Of a stretch of 7,171 nt of DNA, positions 5,486 to 7,171 are shown in pieces. Under the pieces are notes generated by a model, which was given only the letters and a program-made list of their open reading frames with translations, was not told the DNA's origin and searched no databases. A program made the translations under genes and the position numbers. Origin of the DNA: Treponema sp. (lineage in GTDB: Bacteria > Spirochaetota > Spirochaetia > Treponematales > Breznakiellaceae); the NCBI GenBank assembly GCA_031272575.1, contig JAISTO010000074.1, positions 1 through 7,171 of the forward strand, read 5' to 3'. The first letter of the stretch is position 1; the number at the start of each line of letters is the position of its first letter.

Positions 5486-5518
5486 ACAGGCCCCGGTTAT
5501 TTTCAAAAAAAATATATA

Positions 5519-5547
5519 TTTATTCGAAAAAAATGCTACCCTATCCC
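5519..5547 (+). promoter_or_regulatory. Candidate promoter upstream of the DUF1566 lipoprotein
   Basis: TGCTACCCTATCCCTTAAAA (5534-5553) resembles the -10 region of the promoter at 4053 (GCTGCCCTATCATTTAAAA). With -10 at TATCCC (5542-5547), a 17-bp spacer gives a weak -35 at TTTATT (5519-5524), preceded by A/T tracts that could act as an UP element. The leader to the gene at 5741 would be about 190 nt. This is weaker than the other three promoters. TATACT at 5664-5669 is another -10 possibility. Confidence 0.35.
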
Positions 5548-5554
5548 TTAAAAT

Positions 5555-5680
5555 ATGCGGTATTATTTAAATAGTCCCTGTGCGGCGGCGGGAATGAGGC
5601 CGGCCGCGGAGGGCACTGATCCGGTACAGGCTTTTGGGGAAATTGCTATGCGGGAAGCCGTTGTATACTCATTATTTTGA
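5555..5680 (+). CDS. Possible 41-residue leader ORF
   Basis: ATG at 5555 opens 41 codons to TGA at 5678-5680, beginning MRYYLNSPCAAAG and ending VVYSLF. There is no ribosome binding site. If the candidate promoter is right, the ATG falls within about 10 nt of the transcription start, so any translation would be leaderless. Codons are mixed and no domain is recognised. The segment may instead be part of a dispersed intergenic repeat. It could equally be non-coding leader RNA. Confidence 0.2.
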   Translation: MRYYLNSPCAAAGMRPAAEGTDPVQAFGEIAMREAVVYSLF

Positions 5681-5709
5681 CTATGCGTCATGTGCCTTCC
5701 CCGTCCGTA

Positions 5710-5717
5710 GGGGGGGG
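5710..5717 (+). repeat. G8 homopolymer in the leader of the DUF1566 lipoprotein
   Basis: Eight consecutive G residues end 12 nt before the GGAGG ribosome binding site (5730-5734). CCCC at 5699-5702 can pair with this run to form a small hairpin. Homopolymeric G tracts at such positions are known contingency sites in other treponemes and pathogens. Length variation here is inference. Confidence 0.6.
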
Positions 5718-5740
5718 CAATGTTTATTTGGAGGTATAGT

Positions 5741-6988
5741 ATGAAAAAAATGCGGTATTTTTTTGCAGCGCTTGCGGTGCTGGCGGGGTGTAACAATCCC
5801 AGCGGGACGGAGAAGGACCGTACCGCGCCGGTGCTTTCGGCGGGATCGGTAAGCGCCTACGAGAACACCGTAGCCGGCACGACCGCGGCGGTGCACTTCA
5901 CCTCGAATGAGGCGGGCACTTACTACGTGGTGGTCTACCAGGGGGCGGCCACGCCACCGGCAGACGGCGCGGCAGTCGAGGCCGCGTTCAAAGGCGGCGT
6001 TACCGGCAGCACAAAAGCGAGAGACACCGGCAGCGCCACGGCGAACACCGCGGTGAACGCAAGCCTCACGGGACTGACCAAAGACACGGCATACCAGGCC
6101 CATGTCACCGTGAAGGATGGGGCGGGCAACTACTCGGACGTCTGGTCGTCGGGGGTGTTCACGCCGACGGAGGGAGCACACTACACCCTCACCTACGACT
6201 ATGAGGGAGCGGACGGCGGAACGAGCGAAACGACGGCTTCCGTCACCAAGGACTATCCTTATGTGCTGACCGCAGCGCCCACGCGTACCGGTTACGATTT
6301 TGCCGGCTGGTATACCGGCGATAACGGCACAGGCACTCAACTGACCGGCGCGAATGGAGAGAGCCTAAGCGCCTGGCCGAGCGCGAGCGGGGCCACGGTC
6401 TACGCCGGGTGGATATTGACCGCGAATACGTATGCTGTTGGAACGACCGGTCCCGCGGGCGGCCTGATCTGCTGGAAAGACGAAACCGGCTATGCATACG
6501 AGGGCGTGGTCTATCACTACCTCGAAGCCGCCCCCCCCCCCGCAGGCGGAGAAACCGAGTACCAGTGGGGCGGATGTGAAGTGGTGTGCGCTGATACCGG
6601 AACGGCTATCGGTACCGGTGCGGCGAATACGGTGTACCTGGCGGCGCATGATCACGACGAGGTTGTATGGGGTTCTCACGTCCATGACGCGGCGCGGGCC
6701 TGTGCGGACTACAGCGTTGTACATAACACGGTTACCTACGACGACTGGTTCCTGCCGAGCAAGGATGAACTGGCGCTGATGTACACCCATCTGAAAGCAG
6801 CGGGACTTGGCGGTTTTTCAATTAAGTATTACTGGTCTTCTTCCCAGGCCACTGATACCAACGACTACAGAAGCGCGTTCATTCAAAATTTCAGCAGTGG
6901 CGCTTCGTCCTACACACTCAAGGATCATGCCTATGTCGATGCCGCCAGCGCCAAGGATATTTCGGTTCGTCCGATGCGGGCGTTTTAG
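5741..6988 (+). CDS. Lipoprotein with Ig/FN3-like, InlB B-repeat and DUF1566 domains
   Basis: A 415-residue exported lipoprotein. ATG at 5741 is chosen because GGAGG (5730-5734) lies 6 nt upstream; an in-frame ATG at 5720 has no such site. Residues 1-16 form the signal peptide with lipobox LAGC (14-17) and C17 lipidated. Residues about 28-142 are an Ig/FN3-like domain (TAPVLSAG near the start, VKDGAGNYSD near the end). Residues about 147-225 are an InlB B-type (Listeria-Bacteroides) repeat with TRTGYDFAGWYTG. Residues about 232-415 are a DUF1566/Lcl C-terminal domain with the family hallmarks DDWFLPSKDEL (334-344), YWSSSQ (364-369) and VRPMRAF (409-415). A His/Asp-rich segment AAHDHDE (301-307) might bind metal, but this is weak. 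The likely role is a surface-exposed binding or adhesion protein; the ligand is unknown. The C11 tract at 6531-6541 could make it phase-variable. As shown, the frame is intact. Confidence 0.93.
   Translation: MKKMRYFFAALAVLAGCNNPSGTEKDRTAPVLSAGSVSAYENTVAGTTAAVHFTSNEAGTYYVVVYQGAATPPADGAAVEAAFKGGVTGSTKARDTGSATANTAVNASLTGLTKDTAYQAHVTVKDGAGNYSDVWSSGVFTPTEGAHYTLTYDYEGADGGTSETTASVTKDYPYVLTAAPTRTGYDFAGWYTGDNGTGTQLTGANGESLSAWPSASGATVYAGWILTANTYAVGTTGPAGGLICWKDETGYAYEGVVYHYLEAAPPPAGGETEYQWGGCEVVCADTGTAIGTGAANTVYLAAHDHDEVVWGSHVHDAARACADYSVVHNTVTYDDWFLPSKDELALMYTHLKAAGLGGFSIKYYWSSSQATDTNDYRSAFIQNFSSGASSYTLKDHAYVDAASAKDISVRPMRAF
6531..6541 (+). repeat. C11 homopolymer within the coding sequence
   Basis: Eleven consecutive C residues encode part of an Ala-Ala-Pro-Pro-Pro run (about residues 263-267) at the start of the DUF1566 domain. 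Loss of one C would move translation to a frame ending at TGA 6777-6779. Gain of one C would end it at TGA 6577-6579. Both outcomes remove the conserved C-terminal motifs. Confidence 0.9.
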
Positions 6989-7015
6989 GGGCGCCTGGGA
7001 CTTGGGGAGTGATGC

Positions 7016-7038
7016 GGGGGGAGCACTGGTGCCCCCCC
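7016..7038 (+). terminator. G/C-run hairpin after the DUF1566 lipoprotein gene
   Basis: Six G (7016-7021), a bulged A, then GCAC (7023-7026), a TG loop, GTGC (7029-7032) and a C-run form a 10-bp stem with one bulge. It starts about 27 nt after the stop. There is no T-run; instead TA and nine C (7042-7050) follow. It may protect the mRNA 3' end or end transcription inefficiently, so the terminator call is weak. Confidence 0.35.
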
Positions 7039-7112
7039 CTACCCCCCCCCAGAGCTAAACTTGTCCCATATCTTTAGCCCACTCTGAAGAAACAGGATTT
7101 TAAGAATTTAAC

Positions 7113-7171
7113 CGCGAATTATGCTAATGAACGCGAATTTTATTAAGAGTAATATTCGCGTAAATTCGTGT
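7113..7171. repeat. AT-rich CGCGAAT-type inverted repeat, reaching the window edge
   Basis: ACGCGAAT (7131-7138) and ATTCGCGT (7154-7161) are inverted around a 15-nt spacer. An outer, imperfect pair is CGCGAATT (7113-7120) and AATTCGTG (7163-7170). This looks like the widespread family of short intergenic palindromic repeats made from (A)CGCGAATT or CACGAATT units. It probably continues past the window. The preceding segment 7051-7112 shows nothing recognisable. Confidence 0.6.

Larger units (their letters stand above)
5431..5740. other. Intergenic region (310 bp) between the two lipoprotein genes
   Basis: It holds a 20-bp palindrome (5466-5485), an AT-rich tract (about 5500-5535), a promoter candidate (5519-5547), a 41-codon ORF (5555-5680) and a C4/G8 hairpin-prone stretch (5699-5717) just before the ribosome binding site. 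There is no standard terminator with a T-run after the upstream gene. Confidence 0.6.

Noticed and set aside
5720..5740. Alternative start of the DUF1566 lipoprotein at 5720
   Set aside because: It would add MFIWRYS before the signal peptide and lacks a ribosome binding site, whereas 5741 has GGAGG 6 nt upstream and a proper lipoprotein signal.
1..7171. tRNA, rRNA or a known riboswitch
   Set aside because: No cloverleaf with a CCA-type end, no rRNA-like sequence and no recognisable riboswitch core were found on either strand by reading.

Overview
The window looks like a piece of a spirochaete chromosome, most likely a Treponema-like (perhaps termite-gut) species. This is inference: there is no rRNA or marker gene. 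The basis is two surface-type lipoproteins with loose lipoboxes, one of them an Ig-like/InlB-repeat/DUF1566 protein of the kind that is abundant in treponemes. Others are GC-rich coding sequence broken by AT-rich promoter stretches, and many short palindromic repeats between genes.

Layout. (1) Positions 1-464, minus strand: the 5' part of a coiled-coil protein, cut by the window edge, with its own sigma70-type promoter (536-564) and a leader hairpin (478-499). (2) Positions 640-3513, minus strand: a tight three-gene operon with overlapping genes. Its order is an O6-methylguanine-DNA methyltransferase (ogt type), an ABC ATPase, and a double-length ABC permease of the Fe3+/2-aminoethylphosphonate type. 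No substrate-binding protein is present. The operon promoter is at 3533-3561. (3) Positions 3574-4001: a 428-bp element with perfect 17-bp terminal inverted repeats, resembling a MITE. It sits exactly between the divergent operon promoter and the promoter of the next gene. (4) Positions 4114-5430, plus strand: a lipoprotein with a repeat linker, a probable Ig-like domain and a C-terminal jelly-roll domain carrying three motifs like those of alginate-lyase-type polysaccharide lyases. (5) Positions 5431-5740: an intergenic region with a short palindrome related to the element, an AT-rich promoter candidate, a 41-codon ORF and a G8 tract. (6) Positions 5741-6988, plus strand: the Ig-like/InlB-repeat/DUF1566 lipoprotein, with an 11-C homopolymer inside the coding region. 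(7) Positions 6989-7171: G/C-run hairpin DNA followed by an AT-rich inverted-repeat sequence (CGCGAAT family).

How it fits together. The minus-strand operon would make an inner-membrane importer plus a DNA-repair protein. The plus-strand genes encode exported lipoproteins. One may cleave or bind an acidic polysaccharide. The other is a plausible phase-variable surface protein, because the C11 tract (and possibly the G8 tract in its leader) could slip. The points most worth following up are the C11 tract, the MITE-like element with its related palindrome downstream, and the lyase-like lipoprotein.
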